Shown here one piece after another: positions 7,055 through 16,204 of a DNA stretch of 64,000 nucleotides (positions within the stretch are counted from its first letter, which is position 1; every line of letters begins with the position of its first letter). The DNA is from Hymenobacter gummosus. GTDB taxonomy: Bacteria; Bacteroidota; Bacteroidia; Cytophagales; Hymenobacteraceae. The position numbers and the translations under genes were made by a program. The notes below the pieces were generated by a model, which worked only from the letters and a program-made list of their open reading frames with translations, made no database searches and was not told the origin of the DNA. The stretch is taken from contig NZ_RXOF01000012.1 in NCBI RefSeq assembly GCF_003970915.1, positions 141,658-205,657 on the forward strand, in the 5' to 3' direction.

Positions 7055-7948
7055 ATGATTACCATCCGCCAGCTCACCGACCAGCTTACCGAGGCCCTGC
7101 AGGCCCTGTACCCCACGCCCGAAGCCGCCAGCGTGGCCGTGCGCCTCGTGGAGCACCTGCTGGAGCTGGACCCGCTGCAGCGCCGCCTGCGCGCCCAGGA
7201 GCCGGTGCCCGCCGAGGCGCAGCGGCAGGCTGCGGCCTGGCTGCCGCGCCTGCTGCGCCACGAGCCCCTGCAGTACGTGCTGGGCACCGCCCCTTTCTTC
7301 GACATGGACCTGCTGGTGACGCCCGCCACGCTCATACCGCGCCCCGAAACCGAGGAGCTGGTGCAGCTCATCGCCCAGGAACAGACCGGCCGCCGCGGGC
7401 TGCGCGTGCTCGACGTGGGCACCGGCTCGGGCTGCATTCCGCTGGCCCTGGCCCGGCAGCTGCCCGAAAGTGAAGTGTGGGGCCTCGACGTATCGGCCGG
7501 GGCGCTGGCGGTGGCGCGGCAGAACGGGCAGCGCTACGCCCCGCGGGTGCAGTGGCTGCAGGCCGACATCCTGGCTCAGGACCCGCCCGGCCTCGCACCC
7601 GGCAGCCTCGACGTGCTGGTGAGCAATCCGCCCTACGTGCGCGAGTCGGAGCGGGAGCTGATGCGGGCCAACGTGCTGGACTACGAGCCCGGCACGGCCC
7701 TGTTCGTGCCCGACGCCGACCCGCTGGTGTTTTACCGCCGGTTGGCCGCGCTGGGCACCACGCTGCTGCGGGCGGGCGGCAGCATCTACTTTGAAATCAA
7801 CGAGGCCCTGCCCGCCGAAACCCTGCAGCTGCTCACCGGGCGCGGCTACACCGGGGCCCGCTGCCTGCCCGATATGAGCGGCCGGCCGCGCATGGTGCGC
7901 GCCAGCTGGCCGGGCCGTACGGCTGCCGTACAAGCCGATGGCGTCTAA
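7055..7948 (+). CDS. prmC: Peptide chain release factor N5-glutamine methyltransferase PrmC
   Basis: SAM-dependent methylation of the GGQ glutamine in release factors RF1 and RF2. The 297-aa protein has the N-terminal helical domain (about 1-85), the SAM loop VLDVGTGSGCIPLAL near 114, and the signature Asn191-Pro-Pro-Tyr194 (VSNPPYVRESE) that binds the glutamine amide. VPDADPLVFYRRL and FEINEAL follow as in characterised PrmC. It is codirectional with the small gene upstream. Length and motifs are complete. Confidence 0.95.
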   Translation: MITIRQLTDQLTEALQALYPTPEAASVAVRLVEHLLELDPLQRRLRAQEPVPAEAQRQAAAWLPRLLRHEPLQYVLGTAPFFDMDLLVTPATLIPRPETEELVQLIAQEQTGRRGLRVLDVGTGSGCIPLALARQLPESEVWGLDVSAGALAVARQNGQRYAPRVQWLQADILAQDPPGLAPGSLDVLVSNPPYVRESERELMRANVLDYEPGTALFVPDADPLVFYRRLAALGTTLLRAGGSIYFEINEALPAETLQLLTGRGYTGARCLPDMSGRPRMVRASWPGRTAAVQADGV

Positions 7949-7959
7949 GTGAAAAGGCC

Positions 7960-7967
7960 TACCTTTG
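7960..7967 (+). promoter_or_regulatory. TACCTTTG -7 promoter motif
   Basis: Exact match to TAnnTTTG, 45 nt before the ATG at 8013. It overlaps the non-ATG start that would give the longest reading frame, so it decides the start of the acyltransferase gene. It probably heads the sugar-nucleotide gene series that runs to 14.3 kb. Confidence 0.6.
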
Positions 7968-8012
7968 CCCGCCGAAAACCCGACCCATCCGCCCGACCTG
8001 ACGCCTGCCCCC

Positions 8013-8618
8013 ATGCCCACGAAAAGCCCTGATTACTTTGCGCATCCTACCGCCGTGCTCGACGAAGGCTGCCGCATCGGTACCGGTACGCGCATCTGGC
8101 ACTTCTGCCACGTCAGCGCCGGGGCCGAAATCGGGGAAGACTGCACGCTGGGCCAGAACGTATTCGTGGCCGACGACGTACGGCTGGGGCGCAATGTGAA
8201 GGTGCAGAACAACGTGAGCCTGTATACCGGCGTAGAGTGCGCCGACAACGTGTTCATCGGGCCCTCGGCAGTGTTTACCAACGTCATCAACCCCCGCGCC
8301 GCCGTGCCGCGCCGCCATGAGTACCAGCCCACCAAGCTGGGCCGCGGCGTGACCATCGGGGCCAATGCCACCATCATCTGCGGCGTGACGCTGGGCGACT
8401 ACGCCTTCGTGGGCGCCGGCGCGGTGGTGACCAAGGATGTGCCCGCCTACGCCCTGGTGTACGGCAACCCCGCCAAGCGCCGCGGCTGGATGAGCCGCCT
8501 AGGCCACACCCTCAAATTCGACGCGCAAGGCTACGCCAGCTGCCCCGAAAGCGGCGAAGTGTACAGCCTCGGCCGCAGCGGTACGCTTACCTGTATTACT
8601 CCCGACCCCAACGCGTAA
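8013..8618 (+). CDS. WbpD-like hexapeptide N-acetyltransferase
   Basis: Left-handed beta-helix acyltransferase of the UDP-3-amino-glucuronate N-acetyltransferase (WbpD/WlbB) type. Hexapeptide coils run from about residue 12 to 160 (IGEDCTLGQNVFVADDVRLG, VTIGANATIICGVTLGDYAF), followed by the usual GNPAKRRGWMSRLG turn and a short C-terminal tail. 201 aa from the ATG at 8013, the expected size. The next gene, 16 bp on, is the dehydrogenase that starts the same pathway in Pseudomonas, but WbpB oxidase and WbpE aminotransferase homologues are absent from the window. Confidence 0.88.
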   Translation: MPTKSPDYFAHPTAVLDEGCRIGTGTRIWHFCHVSAGAEIGEDCTLGQNVFVADDVRLGRNVKVQNNVSLYTGVECADNVFIGPSAVFTNVINPRAAVPRRHEYQPTKLGRGVTIGANATIICGVTLGDYAFVGAGAVVTKDVPAYALVYGNPAKRRGWMSRLGHTLKFDAQGYASCPESGEVYSLGRSGTLTCITPDPNA

Positions 8619-8634
8619 ACCAACGCAACGACCT

Positions 8635-9936
<1,302 letters not shown>

Positions 9937-9948
9937 TCATTAGTATTG

Positions 9949-10035
9949 TCAAATGGCTGGATGGTTAAATGGCTGGTCGTTCTGGCGACGCGAGAACAAT
10001 CAACCATTTAACCATGCAGCCATTTAGCCATTTGA
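9949..10035. repeat. AAATGGCT-type inverted repeat bracket
   Basis: TCAAATGGCTGGATGGTTAAATGG on the left (from 9949) pairs with CCATTTAACCATGCAGCCATTTAGCCATTTGA on the right (to 10035); the right arm has one extra AAATGGCT unit, so the arms differ by one 8-bp repeat. The right arm ends two bases before the galE ATG. The core of about 27 bp has no evident structure. Confidence 0.88.
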
Positions 10036-10037
10036 CC

Positions 10038-11069
10038 ATGAAGAAGATTCTCGTCACGGGCGGGGCGGGCTATATCGGCTCGCACACGGTGGTAGCCCTG
10101 CAGGAAGCGGGGTTTGAGCCGATTATCGTCGATAATTTCTCTAACTCCCACGAATCGGTGCTGGAAGGGCTGCGGGCCATCCTGGGCACCGAGGTGAAAA
10201 GCTACAACGTCGACTGCAACGACAAGGCGGCTTTCCGCGGGGTGTTCGAGACGGAGGCGCCGGTAGCGGGCGTGATTCACTTCGCGGCCCACAAGGCCGT
10301 GGGCGAATCCCTGCAGAAGCCGCTGGCTTATTTCCAGAACAACGTTGGCTCCCTGCTGGTGCTGCTGGAGCTGATGCAGGAGCAAGGCGTGCACAACCTG
10401 GTGTTTTCCTCGTCCTGCACCGTGTACGGCGTGCCCGATGTGCTGCCCGTGACGGAAGAAACGCCCATCAAGCCGCCTTCTTCGCCGTATGCCCGCACCA
10501 AGCAGATGTGCGAGGACATTCTGCGCGACCTGGCCCAGGCCCCGGGCAACGACATCAAGACCATCCTGCTGCGCTACTTCAACCCCATCGGGGCGCACCC
10601 CTCGGGGCGCATCGGGGAGCTGCCGCTGGGCGTGCCCAACAACCTGGTGCCCTTCGTGACGCAGACCGCCGCCGGCTGGCGCGAGGAACTGACCGTGTAC
10701 GGCACCGACTACGACACGCCCGACGGCTCCTGCGTGCGCGACTACATCTACGTGGGTGACCTGGCCCGGGCCCACGTGGTGGCCGTGCAGCGCCAGCTCG
10801 ACGGCAAAGCCGCCGAGGTGGAAACCTTCAATGTGGGCACCGGCCGCGGCAACACCGTGCTGGAAGTGGTGCGCACCTTCGAGGAGGTAACCGGCCAGCC
10901 GCTGAAGTACCGCGTGGGCCCGCGCCGCACCGGCGACGTGCCCGCCATTTACGCCGACGCCACCCAGGCCGCCGAGGTGCTGGGCTTCCGCACCGAAGTA
11001 GAACTGCGGGAAGGCCTGGCTACGGCCTGGCGCTGGCAGCAGCATCTGGTTTCATTGTCAAATGGCTAA
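10038..11069 (+). CDS. galE: UDP-glucose 4-epimerase GalE
   Basis: Interconverts UDP-glucose and UDP-galactose with bound NAD. 343 aa from the ATG at 10038; upstream in-frame Met codons lie inside the repeat. TGGAGYIGSHTVVAL is the NAD loop, SSSCTVYG and SPYARTKQM supply the Ser-Tyr-x3-Lys catalytic set, and RYFNPIGAHPSG is a GalE signature. The last residues Ser-Asn-Gly and the stop are encoded by the start of the next AAATGGCT repeat. Confidence 0.95.
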   Translation: MKKILVTGGAGYIGSHTVVALQEAGFEPIIVDNFSNSHESVLEGLRAILGTEVKSYNVDCNDKAAFRGVFETEAPVAGVIHFAAHKAVGESLQKPLAYFQNNVGSLLVLLELMQEQGVHNLVFSSSCTVYGVPDVLPVTEETPIKPPSSPYARTKQMCEDILRDLAQAPGNDIKTILLRYFNPIGAHPSGRIGELPLGVPNNLVPFVTQTAAGWREELTVYGTDYDTPDGSCVRDYIYVGDLARAHVVAVQRQLDGKAAEVETFNVGTGRGNTVLEVVRTFEEVTGQPLKYRVGPRRTGDVPAIYADATQAAEVLGFRTEVELREGLATAWRWQQHLVSLSNG

Positions 11070-11150
11070 ATGGCTAAATGGCTGGCCGTTCAGACGCTTC
11101 GTTGAACAGCCAGTCATTTAGCCATTCAGCCATTTAACCATTCAACGAAG
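11058..11150. repeat. AAATGGCT inverted repeat that supplies the galE stop codon
   Basis: The left arm TCAAATGGCTAAATGGCTAA starts at 11058 inside galE and encodes its last residues and TAA stop. The right arm (about 11115-11145, CATTTAGCCATTCAGCCATTTAACC) is its imperfect reverse complement. A second pair, CTTCGTTGAA in the core and TTCAACGAAG at 11141-11150, ends directly at the rfbB ATG. Confidence 0.88.
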
Positions 11151-12206
11151 ATGAAACTCCTCATTACCGGCGGGGCTGGGTTTATCGGGTCGCACGTGGT
11201 GCGGCTGTTCGTAACGAAGTACCCCGAGTATCAGGTGCTGAACCTGGACGCGCTGACCTACGCGGGCAACCTGGAGAACCTGCGCGACATTGAGGACCGG
11301 CCCAATTACCGCTTCATCAAGGGCGACCTGACCGACCAGGCCTTTGTCGACCAGCTTTTTGCCACCGAGGAGCCCGACGCGGTGATTCACCTCGCGGCCG
11401 AGTCGCACGTGGACCGCAGCATCACCGACCCGCTGGCCTTCGTGAAGACCAACGTGCTGGGTACGGTGCACCTGCTGCACGCGGCCCGCAACCTCTGGCA
11501 GCCCAAGGGCTACGAGGGTCACGTGTTCTACCACGTGAGCACCGACGAGGTGTACGGCTCCCTGGAAATGGACGGCGGCCTATTTACGGAGCAGACGGCC
11601 TATGACCCTCGTTCGCCCTATTCGGCCTCCAAGGCGTCGTCGGACCACTTCGTGCGGGCCTGGCACCACACTTACCACCTGCCGGTAAAGCTGTCGAACT
11701 GCTCGAACAACTACGGGCCCAACCACTTCCCCGAGAAGCTCATCCCGCTGGCTTTGCACCGCATCCAGCAGGGCGAGGCCATTCCGGTGTACGGCAAGGG
11801 CGAAAACGTGCGCGACTGGCTGTTCGTGAAGGACCACGCCACGGCCATCGACGCGGTGTTTCACCGCGGCCGGGTGGGCGAAACCTACAACATCGGCGGC
11901 GTGAACGAGTGGAAGAACCTCGATTTGATTCACCTGCTCTGCGACGTGATGGACGAGAAGCTGAACAAGCCTCAGGGCACCTCGCGGCAGCTCATCAAGT
12001 TCGTCACCGACCGCGCCGGCCACGACTTGCGCTACGCCATCGACTCCTCGAAAATCATGCAGGAGCTGGGCTGGCAGCCCTCCGTCACCTTCGAGCAGGG
12101 CCTGCGCCAGACCGTCGACTGGTACCTCGACAACCAGGAGTGGCTGCAGCGCGTGACCAGCGGCCAGTACCAGGACTACTACCGCCAGCAGTACGCTTCA
12201 CGCTGA
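11151..12206 (+). CDS. rfbB: dTDP-glucose 4,6-dehydratase
   Basis: Converts dTDP-glucose to dTDP-4-keto-6-deoxyglucose. 351 aa; extended SDR with TGGAGFIGSHVVRLF at the N terminus, the catalytic region HVSTDEVYGSLEMDG (Thr-Asp-Glu triad) and SPYSASKASSDHFVRA (Tyr-x3-Lys). NCSNNYGPNHFPEKLIPL is diagnostic for RfbB. rfbA lies two genes downstream, but rfbC and rfbD are not in the window, so the product may feed another deoxy- or aminosugar, or those genes lie elsewhere. Confidence 0.96.
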   Translation: MKLLITGGAGFIGSHVVRLFVTKYPEYQVLNLDALTYAGNLENLRDIEDRPNYRFIKGDLTDQAFVDQLFATEEPDAVIHLAAESHVDRSITDPLAFVKTNVLGTVHLLHAARNLWQPKGYEGHVFYHVSTDEVYGSLEMDGGLFTEQTAYDPRSPYSASKASSDHFVRAWHHTYHLPVKLSNCSNNYGPNHFPEKLIPLALHRIQQGEAIPVYGKGENVRDWLFVKDHATAIDAVFHRGRVGETYNIGGVNEWKNLDLIHLLCDVMDEKLNKPQGTSRQLIKFVTDRAGHDLRYAIDSSKIMQELGWQPSVTFEQGLRQTVDWYLDNQEWLQRVTSGQYQDYYRQQYASR

Positions 12207-12311
12207 ATTAATAATTGATAATTAAGAATTAATAATTGCGCCAAAGGCGGGATTAGCTCGGCTGGTAGCGGCTGGCACAATTCTTAATTATTAATTCTTA
12301 ATTATTAATTG
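12207..12311. repeat. AT-rich ATTAATAATT inverted repeat with tRNA-like core
   Basis: The left arm 12207-12238 and right arm 12278-12311 are built from AATTAATAATT and TAAGAATT units and are largely reverse complementary. The core 12247-12270 (GCGGGATTAGCTCGGCTGGT then AGCG) looks like the first 24 bases of a tRNA, matching GCGGGAATAGCTCAGTTGGT-type tRNA-Gly starts at about 20 of 24 positions. No anticodon or T arm follows. Confidence 0.8.
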
Positions 12312-12317
12312 ACAAAC

Positions 12318-13325
12318 ATGTACGATTCCCCCTTCCACGAGCAGCCGCTCGATAACCTGACCTTCCTCGTGACCGGTGGCGCCGGCTTTATCGGCTCCAA
12401 CATCGTGGAGTACCTGCTGAAGTACGGGGTGAAAAAGGTGCGCACCTTCGACAACTACTCCAACGGCTTCCGCAAGAACCTGCGCCTGTTTGAGGGCCAC
12501 CCCGCGCTGGAAATCCTCGACGGCGACATCCGCGACCCGGAGGCCTGCCGCAAGGCCTGCGAGGGCGTCGACGTGGTGCTGCACCAGGCGGCGCTGGGCT
12601 CGGTGCCACGCTCCATCAACGACCCCATCACCTCCAACGACGTGAACGTGGGGGGGTTCGTGAACATGCTGGTGGCCGCCAAGGACGCCGGCGTGAAGCG
12701 CTTCGTGTACGCCGCTTCGTCGTCGACCTACGGCGACTCGCCCCACCTGCCCAAGATTGAGGACCGCATCGGCAAGCCCCTGTCGCCCTACGCCGTGACC
12801 AAGTACGCCAACGAGCTGTACGCCGACGTGTTTGGCAAAACCTACGGCATGGAAATCATCGGGCTGCGCTACTTCAACATCTTCGGCCCGCGCCAGGACC
12901 CGAACGGGGCCTACGCCGCCGTTATTCCGCTGTTCATCGACGCGGTGCTGCAGGGCAAGGCCCCGCGCATCAACGGTGACGGGGGGCAGACGCGCGACTT
13001 CACCTTCGTGGAAAACTGCGTGCAGGCCAACATCCGCGCCGCGCTGGTGCAGAACCCGGAGGCGGTAAACCAGGTGTACAACATTGCCGTGGCCGACCGC
13101 ACCTCGCTGAACGATTTGTTCAACATCCTCAAGGAGGAAGCCGGCGTCGACATCACGCCCGAGTACGGCCCCAACCGCGCCGGCGACATCCGCGACTCCC
13201 TGGCCGACATCAGCAAGGCCCAGCGCCTGCTCGGCTACGACCCGCAGGTGCGCATCCGCGAGGGGCTGAAAAAAACCCTGGACTGGTTCCGCAGCAACGA
13301 GGCGTTTATTCAGGAGCGGAATTAG
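12318..13325 (+). CDS. UDP-N-acetylglucosamine 4-epimerase (WbpP/TviC-like SDR)
   Basis: Extended SDR, 335 aa, starting at the ATG at 12318 (a TTG nine bases upstream lies in the repeat arm). TGGAGFIGSNIVEYLL binds NAD; SSSTYGDSPHLPK and SPYAVTKYANELYADVF give the catalytic Ser and Tyr-x3-Lys; RYFNIFGPRQDPNGAYAAV is typical of WbpP/TviC UDP-HexNAc 4-epimerases. With the adjacent UDP-HexNAc dehydrogenase it could supply UDP-GalNAcA or UDP-GalNAc for surface polysaccharide. Confidence 0.92.
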   Translation: MYDSPFHEQPLDNLTFLVTGGAGFIGSNIVEYLLKYGVKKVRTFDNYSNGFRKNLRLFEGHPALEILDGDIRDPEACRKACEGVDVVLHQAALGSVPRSINDPITSNDVNVGGFVNMLVAAKDAGVKRFVYAASSSTYGDSPHLPKIEDRIGKPLSPYAVTKYANELYADVFGKTYGMEIIGLRYFNIFGPRQDPNGAYAAVIPLFIDAVLQGKAPRINGDGGQTRDFTFVENCVQANIRAALVQNPEAVNQVYNIAVADRTSLNDLFNILKEEAGVDITPEYGPNRAGDIRDSLADISKAQRLLGYDPQVRIREGLKKTLDWFRSNEAFIQERN

Positions 13326-13329
13326 CCGC

Positions 13330-13420
13330 TCAAATGGCTAAATGGCCGAATTGTTAAATTGTTAATCGTTCCGATGGCCGGAATGAGCAGCAATTTGACA
13401 ATTTGGCCATTTAACAATTC
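13330..13420. repeat. AAATGGC / AATTGTT mixed inverted repeat bracket
   Basis: The left side has TCAAATGGCTAAATGGCC then GAATTGTTAAATTGTTAA; the right side has CAATTTGACAATTTGGCC then ATTTAACAATTC. The arms are partly reverse complementary (GAATTGTTAAAT is shared) and fill the gap before rfbA. It appears to be a hybrid of the AAATGGCT vocabulary with an AATTGTT variant. Confidence 0.7.
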
Positions 13421-13428
13421 TACCTCCG

Positions 13429-14307
13429 ATGAAAGGCATCATTCTGGCCGGCGGCTCCGGCACCCGGCTGCACCCGCTCACGCTGGCCGTCAGCAAGCAG
13501 CTCATGCCGGTGTACGACAAGCCGATGATTTACTATCCGCTGTCGATTCTGATGATGGCGGGTATCCGCGAAATCCTCATCATCACCACCCCGCACGACC
13601 AGCCGCAGTTCCGTAAGCTGCTCGGCGACGGGCGCAGCCTGGGCTGCCGCTTCGAGTACGTGGTGCAGGAGGTGCCCAACGGCCTGGCCCAGGCCTTCGT
13701 GCTCGGTGCCGACTTCATCGGCCAGGACAAAGTGGCCCTGGTGCTGGGCGACAATATCTTCTACGGGGCAGGCATGGAGCAGCTGCTCAAGCGCAACAAC
13801 GACCCCGACGGCGGGGTGGTCTTCGCCTACCACGTGCACGACCCGGAGCGCTACGGCGTGGTGGAGTTCGATGCCAACCGGCAGGCCCTCAGCATCGAGG
13901 AGAAGCCCAAGCAGCCCAAAAGCAACTACGCCGTGCCGGGCCTGTACTTCTACGACAACGAGGTGGTCAGCATTGCCCGCAACCTGCAGCCCTCGGCCCG
14001 CGGCGAGTACGAAATAACGGACGTGAACCAGGAGTACCTGCGCCGCGGCAAGCTGCAGGTGGGCATCCTGGGCCGCGGCACGGCCTGGCTCGACACGGGC
14101 ACTTTCGAGAGCCTGATGCAGGCCGGCGAGTTTGTGCGCGTGATTGAGCAGCGGCAGGGCCTGAAAGTCGGCTCCATTGAGGAAGTGGCCTACCGCCAGG
14201 GCTTCATCGACGCCGAGCAGCTGCGCCGTATTGCCGAGCCCCTGCGCAAAAGCGGCTACGGCGACTATCTGCTGCGCCTGCCCGAGCAACTGGTGCTCGG
14301 CAGTTAA
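13429..14307 (+). CDS. rfbA: Glucose-1-phosphate thymidylyltransferase
   Basis: Makes dTDP-glucose from dTTP and glucose-1-phosphate, the step before RfbB. 292 aa, usual length. [16 protein letters not shown] is the nucleotide-binding loop, KPMIYYPLS and [12 protein letters not shown] hold the sugar and metal-binding residues, and [17 protein letters not shown] is an RfbA signature. Start fixed by the ATG right after the repeat. Last of the plus-strand sugar-nucleotide series; a bidirectional terminator follows. Confidence 0.97.
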   Translation: MKGIILAGGSGTRLHPLTLAVSKQLMPVYDKPMIYYPLSILMMAGIREILIITTPHDQPQFRKLLGDGRSLGCRFEYVVQEVPNGLAQAFVLGADFIGQDKVALVLGDNIFYGAGMEQLLKRNNDPDGGVVFAYHVHDPERYGVVEFDANRQALSIEEKPKQPKSNYAVPGLYFYDNEVVSIARNLQPSARGEYEITDVNQEYLRRGKLQVGILGRGTAWLDTGTFESLMQAGEFVRVIEQRQGLKVGSIEEVAYRQGFIDAEQLRRIAEPLRKSGYGDYLLRLPEQLVLGS

Positions 14308-14321
14308 TTGTAAGGGAAAGG

Positions 14322-14569
14322 AAGCCCGTCATCCTGAGGCGCAGCCGAAGGACCTTCCTCTGGCCCCGCACCGCCGCCAATGACAACGTGCGGGAGCCAA
14401 CAAATGCCAACTGAAAAGCGCAGCTACCAACTTCTTAGCGTTGGTGGCTGCGCTTTTATCGTTCTAGCTGCAAAGCGTCAGTACGCTGGCATTGTCGGCG
14501 GTGCGAGGGCAGAGCGAAGGTCCTTGGCTGCGCCTTCCTTCGGTTCGCTCTGCTCAGGATGACGGGCTT
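14322..14569. repeat. CATCCTGAG-type inverted repeat enclosing a terminator
   Basis: AAGCCCGTCATCCTGAG (from 14322) and CTCAGGATGACGGGCTT (to 14569) are exact reverse complements at the outer ends; further in, GCGCAGCC, GAAGGACCTT and CGCACCGCCG units pair imperfectly, with about 18 extra bases in the right arm. The centre is the terminator hairpin at 14414. Same vocabulary as 18184-18386. Confidence 0.88.
14414..14457. terminator. Bidirectional terminator between rfbA and the chromate transporter
   Basis: AAAAGCGCAGCTACCAAC pairs with GTTGGTGGCTGCGCTTTT over 18 bp with a single G-T pair and an 8-nt loop. It has T runs on both strands and sits between convergent genes. Confidence 0.85.
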
Positions 14570-14603
14570 TTTAGCGTATCCTTCCTTCCTCTTCCCAAAC
14601 AAT

Positions 14604-15932
14604 TCACGGCAGCAGGGCCCCCAGCAGGATGGCGCCCAGCACCAGCACGTAGGAGGGCAGCCGGTCCCAGAGCAGCACCAGGAAGGTGGCGCCCACCAGC
14701 AGCGGGTTCAGCGGCAGATCCACGCCGTAGCGGCCGGGCATGTGCCACACGGGGCCGTCGGGCAGGGGGTGGTAGAGCAGAAACGTAGCCGCCACCACCA
14801 GGCCGGCCGACACGGCGTTGATGCCTTCCAGCGAGGCTTTGACCACGCGGTACTGCTTGAGCTGGTCCCAGAAGCGGATCAGGAAGAAGATGAGCAGGGT
14901 GCCGGGCATGAAGATGCCCACCGCGCCCACCAGCGCGCCCACCAGCTGCCCGGTGGTGCCGTAGTCGCGCATGGCCAGGGCCCCGATGTAGGCGGCGATG
15001 GAGAAGTTGGGCCCGGGCAGCGCCTGCGTCAGGCCGTAGCCAGAAAGAAACTCCGGGCCCGAGAGGTACTGCTTGAACTCCACGAACTCGGCGTAGAGCA
15101 GCGGGGCCAGCACCTGCCCGCCCCCGAACACCAGGGAGCCGTTGCGGTAGAAGTTTTCGAACAGGCGTACCGGCAGCTCGCGGGTGTAGTGGCCGAGCAA
15201 AGCCGCCAGCAGAAACACGCCCAGCCACAGCGCAAAGTTGGCCCACTCTACCCGCAGCGGCTCCTTGTCGGTAATCTGCGGCAGCTTGCGGTAGCGGAAG
15301 GTGGTGACCAAGCCGCCGCCGACGAGCAGCAGCGGCAGCACCCAAGGCAGCTGGAAGAAATAGGCCACCAGGGCGGCTATGACCAGCAGGGCCACCGAGG
15401 TCTTGGTGTGAATGACCTTCTCGGCAATCTTGTAGGCCGAATACGCCACGAAGCCCACGGCCACCGGCTGCACGAAGCGCACCAGTCGGGCCACCAGGTC
15501 CTTGTCGAGGTAGTTCAGGCTCAGGGCCGCCGCCGTCATCAGCAGCACCGAGGGCAGCATCCAGATGAGCAGGGTGAGGTAGGCCAGGTTGGGCCCGCCC
15601 AGCCGGAAGCCGATGGCGGTAATCGTCTGGGTGGAGCCGGGGCCGGGCAGCACCTGGCACAGGGCCATCAGCTCCAGCAGCTCGGCCGAGGTGAGGTAGC
15701 GCCGCTTGTCCACCAGCAGCCGCAGCATCATGGCCGTGTGCGCCTGCGGCCCGCCGAATGCCGTGCAGCCGAGCACGGCCACGTCCTTTAGGAAGATAAT
15801 GCCGCGCACGCGCTTGGCGCGCAGCCGCTTCGGCGGCGGCGCCAGCTTTACATCGGCCGGTTCGGAGGGCTGCACGGGCGGGGTGGGAGAGGAGCTAGTA
15901 GTAAAGAAGCACAATCCGGCCCGAACGGCCAA
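14604..15932 (-). CDS. chrA: Chromate transporter, two-domain ChrA family
   Basis: Inner-membrane CHR-family transporter; 442 aa, the long two-domain form. Both halves carry family signatures: FGGPQAHTAMM and CQVLPGPGSTQTITAIGFRLGG in the N half, FGGGQVLAPLL and QALPGPNFSIAAYIGA in the C half. About 10-12 hydrophobic segments are visible. The longest frame begins with TTG at 15932; a GTG at 15875 is an alternative, as the first 40 residues are Pro/Ser-rich and not conserved. Chromate or sulfate export is known for the family; the physiological substrate here is not shown. Confidence 0.9.
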   Translation of the reverse strand: MAVRAGLCFFTTSSSPTPPVQPSEPADVKLAPPPKRLRAKRVRGIIFLKDVAVLGCTAFGGPQAHTAMMLRLLVDKRRYLTSAELLELMALCQVLPGPGSTQTITAIGFRLGGPNLAYLTLLIWMLPSVLLMTAAALSLNYLDKDLVARLVRFVQPVAVGFVAYSAYKIAEKVIHTKTSVALLVIAALVAYFFQLPWVLPLLLVGGGLVTTFRYRKLPQITDKEPLRVEWANFALWLGVFLLAALLGHYTRELPVRLFENFYRNGSLVFGGGQVLAPLLYAEFVEFKQYLSGPEFLSGYGLTQALPGPNFSIAAYIGALAMRDYGTTGQLVGALVGAVGIFMPGTLLIFFLIRFWDQLKQYRVVKASLEGINAVSAGLVVAATFLLYHPLPDGPVWHMPGRYGVDLPLNPLLVGATFLVLLWDRLPSYVLVLGAILLGALLP

Positions 15933-15954
15933 CTGCGCCCCGGGTGGTGAACGT

Positions 15955-16081
15955 GTGCGCCGTCCGCGTCGTAGCGCGAACTTGTAGTTCGCGTATTCTG
16001 AACGACTCGTTGTTTATCGGTCAACGACAAACGTGCTGGATACGCGAACTACAAGTTCGCGCTACGACGCAGACGACGCAC
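15955..16081. repeat. GCGAACTTGTAGTTCGC nested inverted repeat
   Basis: The arms 15967-15996 and 16040-16069 are perfect 30-bp reverse complements, extending to 42 bp (15955-15996, 16040-16081) with two mismatches. Each arm itself contains the near-palindrome GCGAACTTGTAGTTCGC, so each can also fold alone. It lies upstream of the chromate transporter and downstream of the oxygenase gene, both on the minus strand. Confidence 0.9.
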
Positions 16082-16110
16082 TACGACGCGGGTACCAACC
16101 GCCTAAAACC

Positions 16111-16145
16111 AGTAGTGCCACGACTCCAAAAGTCGTGGCACCACT
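16111..16145 (-). repeat. GTGCCACGACT hairpin, copy 2
   Basis: AGTAGTGCCACGACT, loop CCAAA, AGTCGTGGCACCACT. The inner 11-bp stem and the loop are identical to the hairpin at 2219-2247. It follows the CGGATT element of the oxygenase gene, the same order as after the synthase at 2.3 kb, so hairpin and CGGATT element may be one composite unit. Confidence 0.8.
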
Positions 16146-16150
16146 TCGTC

Positions 16151-16204
16151 CAATCGTCCACAAAATCCGTGAAATCCGGATTAATCCGTACGAATCCGTG
16201 ATTA
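16151..16204 (-). repeat. Stop-anchored CGGATT 3' element
   Basis: In gene orientation: TAA stop, TCACGGATT, CGTACGGATT, AATCCGGATTT, CACGGATTTTGTGGACGATTG. Nearly the same as the arms at 2065-2307 and again attached to the stop codon. Confidence 0.85.

Noticed and set aside
12247-12270. Functional tRNA gene
   Set aside because: Only the first 24 bases look like a tRNA; no anticodon arm, T arm or matching acceptor strand follows.
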